Assembly: GCF_005144745.1 (NCBI RefSeq)
Contig: NZ_SWKK01000010.1
Span: 19,553 to 83,552, forward strand
DNA: 64,000 bases
Direction of reading: 5' to 3'
From: Flavobacterium sp. ASW18X
Lineage (GTDB): Bacteria > Bacteroidota > Bacteroidia > Flavobacteriales > Flavobacteriaceae
The notes below the pieces were generated by a model. The model made no database searches. It was not told the origin of the DNA and saw only the letters and a program-made list of their open reading frames with translations. The translations under genes were made by a program, and so were the position numbers. Of this stretch, positions 18,111 through 27,437 are shown in pieces (position 1 is the first letter of the stretch; every line of letters begins with the position of its first letter).

Positions 18111-19604
18111 ATGAATTGGAATAAAATAATGGTGAGCATCTTACTAGGTTTTAGTGTGATTGCTTGTAAAAACCAAGAAAAGAAAGAAGAGGCTAAGACA
18201 GATTTAGTACAAAATGAAACTGTTACCAACAGACCTAATATTTTGGTAATCATGTGCGATGATTTGGGATATAATGATGTTGGCTTTAACGGCAGCAAAG
18301 ACATCCCCACGCCCAATCTTGATGCATTGGCAGCCAATGGTGCTATTGCCACCGCTGGTTATGCAGTGCATCCGTTCTGTGGTCCTAGTAGAGCAGGATT
18401 TTTAACAGGGCAGTATCCGCACGAATTTGGTTCGCAGTTTAATTTGCCTAGACGCCATGAGAATGAAGGCAAAGGGATACCGACCAACTTAGCTTACATG
18501 AGTAGCACTTTGCAGGATGCAGGCTATTTTACAGGATTAGTGGGTAAATGGCACTTAGGTATAAAACCAGAATTCCATCCGCAGAAAAGAGGTTTTGATG
18601 AGTTTTACGGTTTCCTTGGTGGTGGCCACAAATATTTTCCTGAGCAGTATTACTCCGCCTATCAAAATGAAAAAGCCAAGGGGAATGATGACATATGGGA
18701 GTACATTACGCCTCTAGAACACAACGGTAATCCTATTATGGATGCTGATAAATACCTAACCGATGAACTTTCTGATGCGGCAGTTAATTTTGTGTCTGAC
18801 CAAAAAGCGAAGGAAAATCCATTCTTTTTATTTCTAGCGTATAATGCGCCACACGTGCCTTTGGAAGCTAAGAAAGAAGACTTGGCCAAGTTTAGCCATA
18901 TTACGGATAAAAAACGCAAAACCTACGCTGCAATGGTGTATGCAGTAGACCGTGGCGTAGGCCAGTTGGCAGATGCGTTGAAAGCTAACAATCAGCTAGA
19001 CAATACCTTAATTGTGTTTTTAAGTGATAATGGCGGTAAAACAACCGAAGGTGCTAATAACTATCCGTTAAAAGAAGGAAAAGGCAGTATGCAAGAAGGT
19101 GGTTTTAGAGTGCCTATGTTTATCCACTACCCAAAAGAAATACAAGCCAACACCATTTACGACCACCCTATTTCCGCATTAGACTTCTACCCTACTTTTG
19201 CCCATTTAGCACAGGCAAAATTACCTAAAACACAGGAATTACATGGTAAAAACATTTGGGAAAGTTTAACTACTGGCACTAGTGCTCGACAAGACGAAAG
19301 CATTTTTGCCATGCGCCACTGGCCTGGCTATTCTGATGTAGCTGTTCGCAAAAATGATTTTAAAGCCTTAAAGAAAGGTAAAGCAAACTGGCAATTGTTT
19401 AACGTAAAAGAAGATTTAAGCGAAGAAAACAATTTAGAAAGTGAATATCCAGAGGTATTAAAAACATTAGTATCAGAAGCGGAAGTCTGGTCTAAAAAGC
19501 ATGTAAAACCCTTATGGTACAATCCCCCAGAATTAGAAACTGACTGGAAAACGCATGACATGGGCAATTTTCCCGGTATTTTTGATGCCTCTGCGCACAA
19601 ATAA
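18111..19604 (+). CDS. Type I sulfatase, lipoprotein
   Basis: The 497-residue enzyme removes sulfate esters, probably from algal polysaccharide fragments. The N-terminus has a lipobox ending FSVIAC, so it is membrane-anchored outside the cytoplasm. The metal site begins with IMCDDLGYNDVGF, the modified cysteine lies in HPFCGPSRAGFLTGQ (Cys90 of the C-x-P-S-R type), and GKWHLG, FLFLAYNAPHVPLE and FLSDNGG are the further family motifs. The C-x-P-S-R cysteine must be converted to formylglycine, most likely by the enzyme at 12812. It starts 14 bases after the truncated glycosidase and is followed by a terminator. It looks intact and could remain functional although its neighbours are broken. Confidence 0.94.
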   Translation: MNWNKIMVSILLGFSVIACKNQEKKEEAKTDLVQNETVTNRPNILVIMCDDLGYNDVGFNGSKDIPTPNLDALAANGAIATAGYAVHPFCGPSRAGFLTGQYPHEFGSQFNLPRRHENEGKGIPTNLAYMSSTLQDAGYFTGLVGKWHLGIKPEFHPQKRGFDEFYGFLGGGHKYFPEQYYSAYQNEKAKGNDDIWEYITPLEHNGNPIMDADKYLTDELSDAAVNFVSDQKAKENPFFLFLAYNAPHVPLEAKKEDLAKFSHITDKKRKTYAAMVYAVDRGVGQLADALKANNQLDNTLIVFLSDNGGKTTEGANNYPLKEGKGSMQEGGFRVPMFIHYPKEIQANTIYDHPISALDFYPTFAHLAQAKLPKTQELHGKNIWESLTTGTSARQDESIFAMRHWPGYSDVAVRKNDFKALKKGKANWQLFNVKEDLSEENNLESEYPEVLKTLVSEAEVWSKKHVKPLWYNPPELETDWKTHDMGNFPGIFDASAHK

Positions 19605-19623
19605 AAACGTTTTTTTACAATGT

Positions 19624-19651
19624 AAAAGCCACTGCATCTGCAGTGGCTTTT
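19624..19651 (+). terminator. Bidirectional terminator between sulfatase and hybrid kinase
   Basis: AAAAGCCACTGCA (19624-19636) and TGCAGTGGCTTTT (19639-19651) form a perfect 13-base-pair arm around a two-base centre, with T-runs on both strands. It serves the convergent genes on either side. Confidence 0.88.
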
Positions 19652-19699
19652 GTTTGGACAACACTTAACACTAACCAATTGGTTACCCAAAGTAAACCT

Positions 19700-22600
19700 T
19701 TAAATCCATTTAGCTAAGACTTCAAAAAGGTCGTCTTTACCCAAAGGCTTTGGAATATAATCCACAAATCCTTTTTCTAAACACTGCTCCCTATCATTAG
19801 ACATAGCATGTGCAGTTTGCGCAATAATTTTAGTATTAGGGTTAATTTCTAAAAGATGATTTTTTGCTTGGAAACCATCCATATTGGGCATTCTTATATC
19901 CATTAAAACAATATCATATGCATCGTCTTTTTTAAACATGCTAATAGCTTCTTCTCCACTGTCCGCAAAAGCCGCTATCAAAGTGGTTCGTTTAAAAATC
20001 GTTTTTAGATATTGTCTATTAATTCTATTATCATCTACGACCAATACTCTTTGGTCTTTAAAAAGCGCTTTGTAATCTGGTGTTTCTTTTACAATAAACC
20101 CTAAGCTAACTGGTTTAGTTTTTGAGTAGGGAATAATAAAGGAGAAGGTACTCCCTTGGCCAGGTACAGATTCCACTTTAATCTCTCCGCCTAACAAACC
20201 AATTATTCCTTTAGAAATAGATAAGCCTAAACCTTTACCAGAATATTTATCTGTATTACTTGGGTTAACACGTTCAAAACGTTCAAAAATGAGTTTTAAC
20301 TTATCTTCCGTTATGCCTATTCCAGTATCTGTGACGCGGAACATCACAAAATCGCCTTCTATTTGATAGCCAAACTTAACATGGCCCTTATCTGTAAATT
20401 TTAGAGCATTCCCTATCAGATTTATAAGCACTTGTTTAAGACGGTTGGGATCTGTTTTGATATTTATTGGCTGATTGGGATTAGGGGTGTAAGCTATAAT
20501 TTCCACCTGATCCTTTTCTTGTTGTCGTTTAATCTCTCTAAACGTTAATTCTAATTCTTTTACCAAATGATTCAGTTCACATTGGGTAAAATTCATATCC
20601 AGTTCTCCTGCTTCTATCTTACTTAAATCTATAATATCATCTACCAGATTGAGCAATTGCTTGCTACAGTTTTCTATAATATCTATATATTCCTTTTTCT
20701 CATGAATGTCTAAATCATGATCTCTTAGCAAATTAGAAAACCCAACCAAACCATTGAGTGGTGTTCTAATTTCATGACTCATGTTTGCTAAAAATTGATT
20801 CTTGTAAATGTTAGCGCTATTGGCATCTTTAAGCGCTTTTTTTAAACGCTCTTCGGTTTTTTTCTTTTCTGTTATATCTAAAAAAACACCAAAAAAGCTC
20901 TTTACGTTGCCTTGGTCATCGAATTCAAAAGGAGAATCTATAGAATAACACCAAATGTATTTTCCATTTTTATGTCTAAACCGGTATTCTATTTTATTTT
21001 CTGGTTGGCCTTGAGCTACTTTACTAATGTGCTTTTCTATAGAAGCCCTATCTTCTGGGTGAAAGAGAGCAAAAAATTCTCCATCCTCTAATTTTGCAAT
21101 ATCTTCTGATGTATAGCCTAGAATGTTAGTGTAACCATCATTCATGTAAATATTTACACCCTTTTCCATATCATAGATATAGATGCCAGATGGCGATAAT
21201 TCTGTAATTTTACTGGTAAACTCCTTTGCTTTTTGCAAACTAGAACGTAGCTCTTTACGGTCTGTAATATCTTGAGCAATACCCTGTAAATGTGTTATGT
21301 TACCATACGTATCCTTAACTGCTCTACCATGCGCAAACAACCACCCTTGAGTACCATCTTTACGTATTAAACGTAATTCTAGGGAATAAGGTTCTCCAGT
21401 CTCAATAGTTTTTTGAACCGCTTGCTCTAATTTATTAGTAGATGCTTTGGTAAACAGCTTCTTATGGTTTTCATCATCGTAGTTGGGAACACCTAAGGCA
21501 GGGTCTAAACCATAAATATCAAATAATTGTTCTGACCAACTTACTTGGTTTGTTGCTAAATCCAAGGTCCAACTACCTAATTTAGCGATATTTTGTGCCA
21601 TGGTAAGCTCTGCGGTTTTAAGCTCTAAAGCAGCCTCCTTATTTTTAATATCATTGATATTTACAAAAGTGATGACTACCCCAGAAATCTGTTTACGTTT
21701 AGTAACAAACGGGCCAACACGTACTAAATAGAAATTGTTTTTAGTATCTGCTAACTGAAATTCAAAACTTTTAAATTCGCTAAGAGCAGTTTTGCATTTG
21801 TTTAGTAAATCTGCACGAACCTCTTCTGTGACAAAGGAAGAAAATTTGGCTATGGAACGCCCTTCATCTTGCTCTTCTATCTCAAAAATCTTGGTTATTG
21901 CTGGGGTAAATTTTCTAATATTTAAGGTATCGTCTAAAAACAAGGTTCCAATATCTGTACTGTTTAGGAGGTTATCCATGTCATTATACAGTGCTTCTAA
22001 CTCCTTATTTTTTTCTTGTAATTCTGTATTTACGGTATAAAGTTCCTCGTTAACAGATTGTAATTCTTCATTAGAACTCTGTAGTTCTTCATTAGAAGAC
22101 ATGAGTTCTTCATTAGAACTCTGCAATTCTTCATTACTGGTCTCTAATTCTTCTCTAATATCGTCTAGCAAAACATTCTTTTCACCCAATTCAAACTCCA
22201 AATCGGTAATGCGTTGTTGTGCATAGCTAGGAATATCTTCATTTTTAAATGTGACCTCTTCTGCTTTTACAATTTCTTTACCCTCCCCAAACTGAATTAA
22301 AAACATGGGATCAGCTTCTGGTTCTAATGTTACACTTTCTAGTAAAACATTGGTAACCACATTACCTTCTAGTGTATGTATGTTAACCGCCTTGTAAGTA
22401 ACGGGGTTACCACTTTGTTTTACCCTTCTAACCCCATTCCTAATTAAAATGGCTAAGTCTTCCGGTATTAGATGTAATAAGTTATTGGTAAAAAGCCCGT
22501 CATTAGATTGGAACCACTTTTTAAAGTCGCCCATCATAAAAGTCAAATCATAATTTTCATTTATATAAACCGTAACGGGCACATGTTTTTTACATAAATG

Positions 22601-24151
22601 TTTATAATACAGTAATTCTTTCTGAGAAGCAAAACTTCTGTGAGAGCTACTATTGTTTGCATTTAAATAGCTCACTTGGTCTACAATTGTCTTATTCTCT
22701 AAGGTAGGTTTTTTACTTTCCATCCTTCCTTCCTTAATTTTATAAATTTTGTTTTTTGCGTCTATTAGTTTAAAAGCCTGACTCATCTTACCTAAAGATT
22801 CGCTATTCCCTAAAAAGAGGTAACCATTTTTATTTAGGGAAAATTCAAACGATTTAAATACTGACTCCTTGGCCTCTTTATTTAAATAAATGAGCAAATT
22901 TCTACAAGAGATTAAATCTATTTGTATGTAAGGTGGGTCACTAGTTAAGTCATGATATGAAAAAATAATCTTTTCTCTAATCTTTTTAATTACTTGAAGC
23001 CTATCCCCTTTTTTTATAAAGTAATTGGTCAAATAAATATCGTTTAATTCTGCAGCATCATTAATAATATATTCACCACTGCTTGCCTTTTTTAAACTTT
23101 CTTTATTAATATCTGACCCAAAAATTTTAAACTTGAGGTTTAATTTATGTTCTTGTATGTATTCATCAAACAGTATAGCAAGTGTATATACCTCTTTACC
23201 AGAAGCGCAACCAGGCACCCAAATACGTATGGTATCTTCTCCTTTTTTTTGTTGGCAAAGTTTTGGAATTATGCTGTGTTTTAGAAATAGAAATGCTTCT
23301 GGATTTCTAAAAAATGTAGTAACGCCAATTAAAAAGCTCTGACTTAAAATTTCAATCTCATCCTCATGATTCAGCAGATACCTAAAATAATCATCTAGCG
23401 TATTTGTCTTTACATAACTCATACGCTTATTCATTCTCCGGATAAGTGTGTTGGGCTTGTATTTTTTAAAATCTACCCCACCTGTTTTATATAAAAGTGT
23501 TAAAATTTTGTCGTAGATGGAATTGCTATTAGAAGCACTGAGATTTACAAGTTGTTGGTCTTGACTGGCGAGCCAAACAATATTCTCTGCTATTTTCCCA
23601 GGTGATAAAATAAAATCTACACAATTGGTCTGAATGGCAGATTTTGGCATACCATCAAATTCAGCAGATTCAGGGCTTTGTACTAAGATTGTTCCTCCTT
23701 GCTCTTTTAAATCATATAGTCCTTTGGAACCATCGGAACCTGTGCCAGATAATATAACACCTATAGCATTTTCTTTATATTCTCTGGCCACCATCTGAAA
23801 GATGATATCTATAGGTAAATCTATTTGTTTTCTTGTAGCTTTCTCTAACAGTGTAAATTTTCCATCATTTACCCCCAAATTTTTATCCTTATTGTTTAGA
23901 TAAATGCAATTAGGTTTAATTTCTTGGTTTTCTTCTGCTACAAAAATTTCCATTTTTGTATGAGAAGCCAATAGTTCTGGCATAAGACTTTTAAAGTTTG
24001 GTGCCAAATGTTGAACTAAAATAAACGCCATCCCCGGACTATCTGCCATCGCATCAAAAAAATCATGAACAGCTTTGAGACCACCCGCAGACGCACCAAT
24101 GGCAACCACTAAAAAATCATTATCTAATTGCGGTGGATTTATCTTTTTCAT
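19700..24151 (-). CDS. CheB-CheR-PAS hybrid histidine kinase with receiver
   Basis: The 1483-residue cytoplasmic protein chains many signalling domains. Residues about 10-195 are a CheB methylesterase domain with its triad present (Ser21 in GASAGG, His48, Asp near 140 in SGTGSDG). Residues about 205-485 are a CheR-type methyltransferase, with GCASGKEVYT in the SAM site. A long coiled coil with SNEELQSSNEEL repeats follows at about 660-720, then three PAS domains to about 1095. The HisKA domain has His1126 in NMSHEIRTPL, the HATPase has GIGITED and SGKGLGLS, and a C-terminal receiver has phospho-acceptor Asp1418 in LMDIRMP. No chemoreceptor, CheA or CheW gene is nearby, so a role in chemotaxis is doubtful. 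CheB/CheR-PAS-kinase fusions are common in Bacteroidota but their targets are mostly unknown. The gene stands alone on this strand. Confidence 0.93.
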   Translation of the reverse strand: MKKINPPQLDNDFLVVAIGASAGGLKAVHDFFDAMADSPGMAFILVQHLAPNFKSLMPELLASHTKMEIFVAEENQEIKPNCIYLNNKDKNLGVNDGKFTLLEKATRKQIDLPIDIIFQMVAREYKENAIGVILSGTGSDGSKGLYDLKEQGGTILVQSPESAEFDGMPKSAIQTNCVDFILSPGKIAENIVWLASQDQQLVNLSASNSNSIYDKILTLLYKTGGVDFKKYKPNTLIRRMNKRMSYVKTNTLDDYFRYLLNHEDEIEILSQSFLIGVTTFFRNPEAFLFLKHSIIPKLCQQKKGEDTIRIWVPGCASGKEVYTLAILFDEYIQEHKLNLKFKIFGSDINKESLKKASSGEYIINDAAELNDIYLTNYFIKKGDRLQVIKKIREKIIFSYHDLTSDPPYIQIDLISCRNLLIYLNKEAKESVFKSFEFSLNKNGYLFLGNSESLGKMSQAFKLIDAKNKIYKIKEGRMESKKPTLENKTIVDQVSYLNANNSSSHRSFASQKELLYYKHLCKKHVPVTVYINENYDLTFMMGDFKKWFQSNDGLFTNNLLHLIPEDLAILIRNGVRRVKQSGNPVTYKAVNIHTLEGNVVTNVLLESVTLEPEADPMFLIQFGEGKEIVKAEEVTFKNEDIPSYAQQRITDLEFELGEKNVLLDDIREELETSNEELQSSNEELMSSNEELQSSNEELQSVNEELYTVNTELQEKNKELEALYNDMDNLLNSTDIGTLFLDDTLNIRKFTPAITKIFEIEEQDEGRSIAKFSSFVTEEVRADLLNKCKTALSEFKSFEFQLADTKNNFYLVRVGPFVTKRKQISGVVITFVNINDIKNKEAALELKTAELTMAQNIAKLGSWTLDLATNQVSWSEQLFDIYGLDPALGVPNYDDENHKKLFTKASTNKLEQAVQKTIETGEPYSLELRLIRKDGTQGWLFAHGRAVKDTYGNITHLQGIAQDITDRKELRSSLQKAKEFTSKITELSPSGIYIYDMEKGVNIYMNDGYTNILGYTSEDIAKLEDGEFFALFHPEDRASIEKHISKVAQGQPENKIEYRFRHKNGKYIWCYSIDSPFEFDDQGNVKSFFGVFLDITEKKKTEERLKKALKDANSANIYKNQFLANMSHEIRTPLNGLVGFSNLLRDHDLDIHEKKEYIDIIENCSKQLLNLVDDIIDLSKIEAGELDMNFTQCELNHLVKELELTFREIKRQQEKDQVEIIAYTPNPNQPINIKTDPNRLKQVLINLIGNALKFTDKGHVKFGYQIEGDFVMFRVTDTGIGITEDKLKLIFERFERVNPSNTDKYSGKGLGLSISKGIIGLLGGEIKVESVPGQGSTFSFIIPYSKTKPVSLGFIVKETPDYKALFKDQRVLVVDDNRINRQYLKTIFKRTTLIAAFADSGEEAISMFKKDDAYDIVLMDIRMPNMDGFQAKNHLLEINPNTKIIAQTAHAMSNDREQCLEKGFVDYIPKPLGKDDLFEVLAKWI

Positions 24152-24261
24152 GGTACGTTTTTGGTGTCTTCTTAAAATTTTAAAAGATTATAAGAATTAC
24201 GACAATCCTTTTAACAAATGTAAGATTTTTACTAATAATTTTAAATTATGTTTAACTAAAT

Positions 24262-24660
24262 TCAGAAAATATAATAACAAAATAGAAACTCTGCTATAAA
24301 AGTAGAACATAACCCAACCTCACTTTTAACATGTATATTCACGCCTATAGCCTCTACCCGATTTTTAGTCATGAACAAACCTATACCTCTAGCTTCTGGG
24401 TGTTTGTGAAAGGTTTTGTACATGTCAAATAATTTAGTTTTATGCTTATCTAAATTAATACCTAGACCATTATCTTCTACAATAATTTGTACTTTCTTAT
24501 CCGTAAAGTTCGAGAGAATCTTTACATATCTTTCCTTTGATTTATCTCTATAGTTTGTAGCGTCAGTAATAAAATTTTACGGCACACTTTCTAAATAGGC
24601 GGCTACACCATAAACCTTCGGACTTTCATCACATTTTAATAGTAATCTGTACTCTTTTTC
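24262..24660 (-). pseudogene. Decayed C-terminal fragment of a sensor histidine kinase
   Basis: The minus strand here reads as a HATPase domain with lesions. KVYGVAAYLESVP, then a TAA where a tyrosine is expected, then NFITDATNYRDKS correspond to the N-box region. VQIIVEDNGLGINLDKHK is the G1 box, and HKHPEARGIGLFMTKNRVEA is the G2 region. The frame ends in unrelated residues (TFIAEFLFCYYIF) instead of the usual end. No intact start or HisKA domain lies upstream, where stops interrupt the frame. It is a relic of a kinase of the PAS-HATPase type, placed just upstream of the intact CheB/CheR hybrid kinase. Confidence 0.8.
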
Positions 24661-24957
24661 TTAATCACTATTCATTTTCTAAATAAACCTTTCTCTATAA
24701 AATTTGGGAGTATATCCTACCTTTATTTAGCCCATTACTGAATTAATTTTTAATGGGCATAGAAAGAAAAGAAATTTGTAGCACTAGAATGGATTATTAA
24801 TGGGACACCCTTAAATAAACAGCAAAGTTTATTTATCCGTTCTCTTATGGTTATTTCAGTTAGTTATAGATGTCTGTAATCCAACAGAGTATCCCTTAGT
24901 TCCTAAAACAAGTACAGTTTGTAGCACGATTTAAGATAGGTATGAACGATTAGAAAC
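24661..24957. other. Intergenic spacer with one inverted repeat
   Basis: Beyond the kinase relic this AT-rich stretch holds an inverted repeat GCCCATTA (24730-24737) / TAATGGGC (24751-24758). I see no gene. More decayed kinase sequence may be present but cannot be read with confidence. Confidence 0.45.
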
Positions 24958-24985
24958 AAAAAAAGCCACTGATTTCTCAGTGGCT
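24958..24985 (-). terminator. Intrinsic terminator of the tRNA pair
   Basis: On the minus strand the stem AGCCACTGA/TCAGTGGCT closes a GAAA tetraloop and is followed by seven T residues, 8 bases after the tRNA-Pro 3' end. It is a textbook Rho-independent terminator. Confidence 0.92.
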
Positions 24986-24992
24986 CTTGTTG

Positions 24993-25067
24993 TCGGGGTG
25001 GCAGGATTCGAACCTGCGACCTCCTGCTCCCAAAGCAGGCGCGATAACCGGGCTACGCTACACCCCG
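24993..25067 (-). tRNA. tRNA-Pro (anticodon TGG)
   Basis: The minus strand folds as a 75-base tRNA with acceptor CGGGGTG pairing CACCCCG and discriminator A. The anticodon arm is CCTGC-TTTGGGA-GCAGG, with anticodon TGG for proline. The T loop GTTCGAATC is canonical. CCA is not encoded. Confidence 0.95.
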
Positions 25068-25092
25068 AAGGTTATCTTTATTTGGAAAAAAG

Positions 25093-25176
25093 CGGAGAGA
25101 CTGGGACTCGAACCCAGGCAGCACTTACGCGCTGACAGATTAGCAATCTGCTCCGTTACCACTCCGGCACCTCTCC
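25093..25176 (-). tRNA. tRNA-Ser (anticodon GCT)
   Basis: The minus strand gives an 84-base class II tRNA with acceptor GGAGAGG, a long variable arm (CAGCGCGTAAGTGCTG) and discriminator G. The anticodon loop TTGCTAA reads GCT, for serine AGC/AGU codons. It lies 25 bases upstream of tRNA-Pro in the same transcription unit. Confidence 0.95.
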
Positions 25177-25284
25177 AATATTTTCTGTATGAACGTCTTT
25201 AAAAATGCGGTTGCAAAAATACCACAAGTAAACATACAATGCAACTATTTAAACAGCTTTTTTTTGATAAATTTCATAACTACC

Positions 25285-27324
25285 TTATTCTGGGTATTCT
25301 ACACGCAAGTGATAAATGTTTGTTAGCTTCTTTTTTAGCACCTTCTTTACTGTTTCTATTTCTTTAAGGGTAATATTAGCGTTGGTAAACTGCCCCGCTT
25401 TTAGTTGTCCGCCAATAATTTTTTCCACAAATTCATCAATGATAATGTAGGTAGGTGATTTTAAACTTTTAGATGCTGCCTCCACCGCATCTGACATCAT
25501 TAAAATTGCCGTTTCTTTTGAAAAGGGTATTGGACCAGGATACCTAAAAGGTTCATCTTCAGTATCTGGTTCTATCTCTTGCTGCTTTTTGTAAAAATAA
25601 TACACCATAGAATCACCATGGTGTGTTCTTATAAAATCAATAATCCTATCTGGCAAATTATTTTTCCTTGCTAATTCTATTCCCGCTATCACGTGATCTA
25701 TAATTATTTTAGCACTTTCTTTTGGTGGTAAATCATCATGCGGATTAACATTAGTAATCTGGTTTTCTGTAAAGTAGGTTGGTCTGTTCATCTTACCAAT
25801 ATCATGGTAGAGTGCCCCTACCCTAACCAACATAGCATTGGCTCCAATTTCATTGGCGGCTGCTTCGGCTAAATTCGCTACTTGCAAAGAATGATGAAAA
25901 GTACCTGGTGCCTTGTTTGCTAATTCCTTTAATAGCTTAGAATTGGTATCTGACAACTCTAATAAGCTTACATCAGAAACTAAGCCAAATAGTTTTTCAT
26001 ATAAATAAATTAATGGCTGCACAAACAACGTTAGCATTCCATTAAGCAAGAAAATAGCGAAAACATACCACTCTATATTATTCATATTCCCTTCATGAAT
26101 AATATGAAAAGCAAAATACCCAATAATGTAGATTAAGGTTATCTGCCCTACCGAAATAAATAAATTGGCTCTCTTGTATAACTCGGAGACGGTTAAAATT
26201 GTCACAATCCCTGCAATTATTTGTAAGAAGATGTATTCAAAACTATTGGGTACAACAAAGCCTAGAATAAGAATGGTTAAAACATGAACAAATAAACCAA
26301 GACGAGCATCAAAAAAGTTTTTGAGGATTAAGGGTAAAATACAAAGAGGTACCACATACAGATAATTATCTACCCTTTTCACCACCATAGTAGTGACAAA
26401 AACCATCAATAAAATATTAAAGAAAATAAAGGTTACCTTAATATTATTTTCATAAATATCGGGTCTGTAACGCATTAAAAACAAATACAACATTACCAGC
26501 ACTAATGCCACCAAAACGGCATAACCCAATAAAATAAAGTAGTAATTATTTGCATCCCAAACCTCAGATTCGTATTCCTTTTTTAAACTGTCTAGAATAG
26601 TAAAGTTTTCTGCTTCTACTACTTCGCCTTTGGCAATTATTAATTTTCCTTCTGGCACGGTGCCTCTAGTAAAAGAAATTTTGCTTAACTCGTCTTTCAA
26701 TGCCTTTTCTGATAAATCTTCGTCATAAAAAACATTAGGTTTTATAACACTTTGCAAGGAAGTCTTAAACGGATTACGGACGCTTTCTGCTATAGAATCT
26801 TGTACTAGATTTACCAAATATTGTTTTGCGCTGGTTACATCTAATACCTGATGTTTACGAATGAGAATAGCTTCATTATTTTTAATTAGATAGGGTCTTC
26901 CTTCTATTTCTCTATTTTTAAAAACCCCCAAGCGGTACATTTCTGATAGCCACTGCTTCCCTATTTTAAAAAGGCGTTCTCTTTCTGCCATACTATAATT
27001 AGCCGCACCAAAATGTTTTGCAAATACGTCTGCAAAATCGTTCTCTACCTTGGTAGCAATATTGGCATTATAACTGTAGTAAGAGGCTTTATTAAGTAGT
27101 AATTCTTGTTTTTCCTCATCTATTTCTGATAAATTCTTCTGAATATTAAAATCAAATGGAGCATATAAGTTCTCGTACTGCCAAGCCTTTCCTTTTTGAT
27201 AATCGTACTTAAATTTACCTCCTCTTGGAAAGAAAAAAACAATAAGCCCTACAGTTACTACATAAAGAATGTACTTATAGATACGGGTTTGATTTTTATA
27301 AAAATTATCTAAGGATTTTCCCAT
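25285..27324 (-). CDS. 7TM receptor with HD phosphodiesterase domain (PgpH-like)
   Basis: The protein has an N-terminal membrane segment, an extracytoplasmic 7TMR-HDED region (to about residue 260), a block of seven membrane helices (about 265-455) and a C-terminal HD domain. The HD signature reads GTFHHSLQVANLAEAAA followed by GALYHDIGKMNRP, with further histidines in IIDHVIAGIELAR and RTHHGDS. PgpH of Listeria, with the same architecture, hydrolyses cyclic di-AMP; that is the likely activity here. I start at the ATG at 27322-27324 (MGKSLDNFYKNQ) because the 51 codons before it run into the shared promoter region of the divergent thiolase gene and have no family counterpart. This gives 679 residues. 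Confidence 0.9.
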   Translation of the reverse strand: MGKSLDNFYKNQTRIYKYILYVVTVGLIVFFFPRGGKFKYDYQKGKAWQYENLYAPFDFNIQKNLSEIDEEKQELLLNKASYYSYNANIATKVENDFADVFAKHFGAANYSMAERERLFKIGKQWLSEMYRLGVFKNREIEGRPYLIKNNEAILIRKHQVLDVTSAKQYLVNLVQDSIAESVRNPFKTSLQSVIKPNVFYDEDLSEKALKDELSKISFTRGTVPEGKLIIAKGEVVEAENFTILDSLKKEYESEVWDANNYYFILLGYAVLVALVLVMLYLFLMRYRPDIYENNIKVTFIFFNILLMVFVTTMVVKRVDNYLYVVPLCILPLILKNFFDARLGLFVHVLTILILGFVVPNSFEYIFLQIIAGIVTILTVSELYKRANLFISVGQITLIYIIGYFAFHIIHEGNMNNIEWYVFAIFLLNGMLTLFVQPLIYLYEKLFGLVSDVSLLELSDTNSKLLKELANKAPGTFHHSLQVANLAEAAANEIGANAMLVRVGALYHDIGKMNRPTYFTENQITNVNPHDDLPPKESAKIIIDHVIAGIELARKNNLPDRIIDFIRTHHGDSMVYYFYKKQQEIEPDTEDEPFRYPGPIPFSKETAILMMSDAVEAASKSLKSPTYIIIDEFVEKIIGGQLKAGQFTNANITLKEIETVKKVLKKKLTNIYHLRVEYPE

Positions 27325-27437
27325 AATTACGCTTGGACTGTCCCAAAAATAGAAAATATAAATACAATCAAAGGTTATTAACCATTCCGTGGGATTGCAC
27401 TTAAATTTAGTATTTTCGTGGCACAAAACTGAATTTA

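Noticed and set aside
24730..24758. Inverted repeat GCCCATTA/TAATGGGC as a terminator
   Set aside because: The loop is 13 bases and no clear T-run follows on either strand; it is recorded only as a repeat in the spacer.
24987..25202. A 71-codon plus-strand frame with residues such as WQDSNLRPPAPKAG
   Set aside because: It is the antisense translation of the two tRNA genes, a well-known false protein.
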